This document shows, one piece after another, positions 33,440-35,109 of a stretch of DNA of 35,109 nt (the first letter of the stretch is position 1; the number at the start of each line of letters is the position of its first letter). The notes beneath the pieces were generated by a model. The model was given only the letters and a program-made list of their open reading frames with translations, searched no databases and was not told the DNA's origin. A program made the translations under genes and the position numbers. Source of the stretch: Rhizobium sp. Q54 (lineage in GTDB: Bacteria > Pseudomonadota > Alphaproteobacteria > UBA828); the NCBI GenBank assembly GCA_945892755.1, contig CAMDDO010000031.1, forward strand, positions 1 through 35,109. The letters are read 5' to 3'.

Positions 33440-34040
33440 CACAAACTCTCCCTGAATTATCTGCTTGTTAGCCGTCCGACGAGACAAACAGATGTTCGAG
33501 CGACGACCAATAAACCTTGGCAGCCCCACACTTCGAACGCAATATCCAAAAAAGCGGGGCCGGCAAATCCGGTGGCCTGTTATTGCGGCCGCGTTGAGTT
33601 TGCCAGCACCGGCCGTCATTTCCGCGGAAGAGCTGGGCTGCCCATCCATCGGCCGGCCTATAGATTGACGGTATTATGCAAGCGGAGATCGCCGTCCCCG
33701 CACGCAAGAACAAACGCCGTCCTGACCCCGGCGGCCATGGACGAGATAACGACCGGACAAGCTTCCCGATACCGGGAGGGGATCGGAACCCTCGGCACGA
33801 CTTGAAGGGCCGATCACGGGGTCGCCGCACAGAGAGAGAGTGCATTGGGCGGCGAGTCCAATCAGAATAGGGCTGACAGGGATGCAGCGCGAGGCGGGGA
33901 GAGACCAGGAGATCAAGAAGCAGCGCCACGAGAGAGCCATCTCGAATTCTCTCATCGGGTCGCTGCCGCTCCATCCGCCTCGGGCCGCTGTCAACCGTCT
34001 TGAAGTTGGGCACGATCGTTAAGGAAAGGGAGAGACACAA
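33440..34040. other. 600-bp divergent intergenic region between cupin and ABC binding-protein genes
   Basis: Frames here have no family resemblance and no good ribosome-binding site. The region must contain the promoters of both divergent units. TTGACG near 33665 on the plus strand is a possible -35, but I see no convincing -10. CCCGATACCGGG near 33763 is a partial palindrome that could be an operator. AAGGGAG at 34027-34033 is the Shine-Dalgarno of the following gene. Confidence 0.45.
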
Positions 34041-35109
34041 ATGAGTGCGATCCGAAAATCCAGTGGCGTGGTGGGGGCAGTTCTCGCCTTGGGCTTGCTT
34101 GTGGGTGGAGCGCTGTCGCTGCCGATCGATCAAGCGCGGGCGGCCGACAAGGTCGGCGAGCCGATCGTAATCGGTTTCAATGCGCCGCTTTCAGGGCCAG
34201 TGGCCGGCTGGGGATTGCCGGGCCTGACAGGCTTGAAGATCTGGGCCGACTGGACCAACAAGGATGGCGGGTTGCTGGTCGGCGACACCCGCCACCCGAT
34301 CGAGATCCACCAGTTCGACAACGAGTTCGTGCCTAGCAAGGCGCTCCAGGGCGCCAAGCAGCTCGTGCTCGAGGAAAAGGCCAAGTTCATCCTCGATGTG
34401 GGCGGCGCGACCGCCGATACGCAGGTGCCGTTCCTGATGGAGAACGGGGTCTTCTACGCCAGCCTGACCACGACCGACATCAATCCCAATCGGAAATATG
34501 TGATCGCTGGCGAGGACGCCTTTCCGCGCGGCGAGATGATGCGCCAGCTTTACGTGAAGACGGTCTATCCCAAGGCGAAGACCTACGCCGTGATCTCGCA
34601 AGAGGATGCGGCCTCGTTCACGGGACAGGCCTGGGAAGTCGGCGCCGCCAAGGCCGCCGGCTGGCAGATCGTGCACGACGCGCATTTTTCGCCCGAAACC
34701 ACCGATTTCGCGCCGGTGGTGACCGCCATGCTCGCGACCAAACCGGATGCGGTGTCGCTCAACATCACCTGGCCGGACTTCATCCCGCCGATCATGGAGC
34801 AGCTTTATCACCAGGGCTTCGAGGGGCCGATCAACGCCAACTACATCGAATGGGCGGCCGTCCTGAAGAAGGTGCCGGCTGAATGGGCGGCGAAGGTGGC
34901 CGGCTTCGACAGTTACCCCACGATGGATGATCCGTGGTGGGGCAAGCCCTCGCTGCAGAGCAAGTTCGTCGAGGATTGGCAGAAGCGCTTCGGCAAGGGG
35001 GCGCCCGAGGACGTCAATGCGCCGATGACGGGCATCGACTGGCTCTACATGCCGATCGTGCAGGTTTGGGCGCAGGGTGTGCAGAAGGCGGGCACGCTCG
35101 ATCCCGACA
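34041..35109 (+). CDS. ABC transporter substrate-binding protein, Leu/Ile/Val type (partial)
   Basis: The gene runs off the window after 356 codons. It begins MSAIRKSSGVV with a signal peptide (hydrophobic 9-27, cleavage near QARAADKV). The periplasmic-binding fold of the branched-chain-amino-acid (Peripla_BP_6) family follows: IVIGFNAPLSGPVAGWGLPG, then QGAKQLVLEEKAKFILD and the central TYAVISQEDAASFTGQAWEV. The sensing pocket and substrate cannot be deduced. Strong Shine-Dalgarno AAGGGAGAG before ATG 34041. It faces away from the cupin-amine dehydrogenase operon, so it may import that operon's substrate; this is inference from context only. Confidence 0.88.
   Translation, partial: MSAIRKSSGVVGAVLALGLLVGGALSLPIDQARAADKVGEPIVIGFNAPLSGPVAGWGLPGLTGLKIWADWTNKDGGLLVGDTRHPIEIHQFDNEFVPSKALQGAKQLVLEEKAKFILDVGGATADTQVPFLMENGVFYASLTTTDINPNRKYVIAGEDAFPRGEMMRQLYVKTVYPKAKTYAVISQEDAASFTGQAWEVGAAKAAGWQIVHDAHFSPETTDFAPVVTAMLATKPDAVSLNITWPDFIPPIMEQLYHQGFEGPINANYIEWAAVLKKVPAEWAAKVAGFDSYPTMDDPWWGKPSLQSKFVEDWQKRFGKGAPEDVNAPMTGIDWLYMPIVQVWAQGVQKAGTLDPD

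Overview
The window is a GC-rich alphaproteobacterial chromosome segment. Three things point there. It has a circularly permuted (two-piece) tmRNA gene, an alpha-type SspB adaptor, and the alphaproteobacterial companions of fumC (a ribbon-helix-helix protein and a DUF4169 protein). The class assignment is fairly secure. A finer placement (Rhodospirillales-like) is only an impression.

Positions 1-25250 look like core chromosome. In order they carry: the start of miaA (minus); serB (plus); an envelope quality-control cluster hflK-hflC-degP (minus); mrp/apbC (plus); an intergenic inverted-repeat element; thyX (minus); the permuted ssrA gene with the tag reading frame ANDNEMALAA-stop; sspB; a TfoX-N protein; a LysE-family exporter; an RlmD/RumA-type rRNA methyltransferase; fumC; and a ribbon-helix-helix protein. 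A very long AsmA-family protein with a Pro/Glu repeat tail follows on the minus strand. Then come a DUF4169 protein, a secreted pentapeptide-repeat protein, a CPA1 Na+/H+ antiporter, an unrecognised 41-residue small protein with a strong ribosome-binding site, a UvrD/PcrA helicase, prmA, an M24 aminopeptidase P with an N-terminal extension, a class I cytochrome c and a CAU-anticodon tRNA.

Positions 25250-28980, just downstream of the tRNA, are accessory DNA. They hold three copies or remnants of one IS family: a frameshifted right part, a 46-bp inverted end, and an intact 1095-bp element with 16-bp terminal inverted repeats. A visibly less GC-rich PAS/coiled-coil class III adenylate cyclase lies between two inward-facing IS ends. 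The intact IS interrupts an otherwise continuous reading frame, which can be rebuilt across the insertion point without any target duplication.

Positions 28980-35109 look like a catabolic locus. On the minus strand are a cupin, a 692-aa flavoprotein of the trimethylamine/dimethylamine/histamine dehydrogenase family, and two short-chain dehydrogenases. Divergently, after a 600-bp gap, lies a branched-chain-amino-acid-type ABC substrate-binding protein that runs off the window. A plausible reading is uptake and oxidative N-dealkylation or deamination of a small amine. The substrate-pocket residues differ from trimethylamine dehydrogenase (Gln and Glu where that enzyme has Tyr60 and Trp355), so the substrate is open.

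The most interesting points are the tmRNA gene lying directly before the gene for the adaptor expected to recognise its tag, the unusual amine-dehydrogenase pocket, the 41-aa small protein, and the IS-bounded cyclase.
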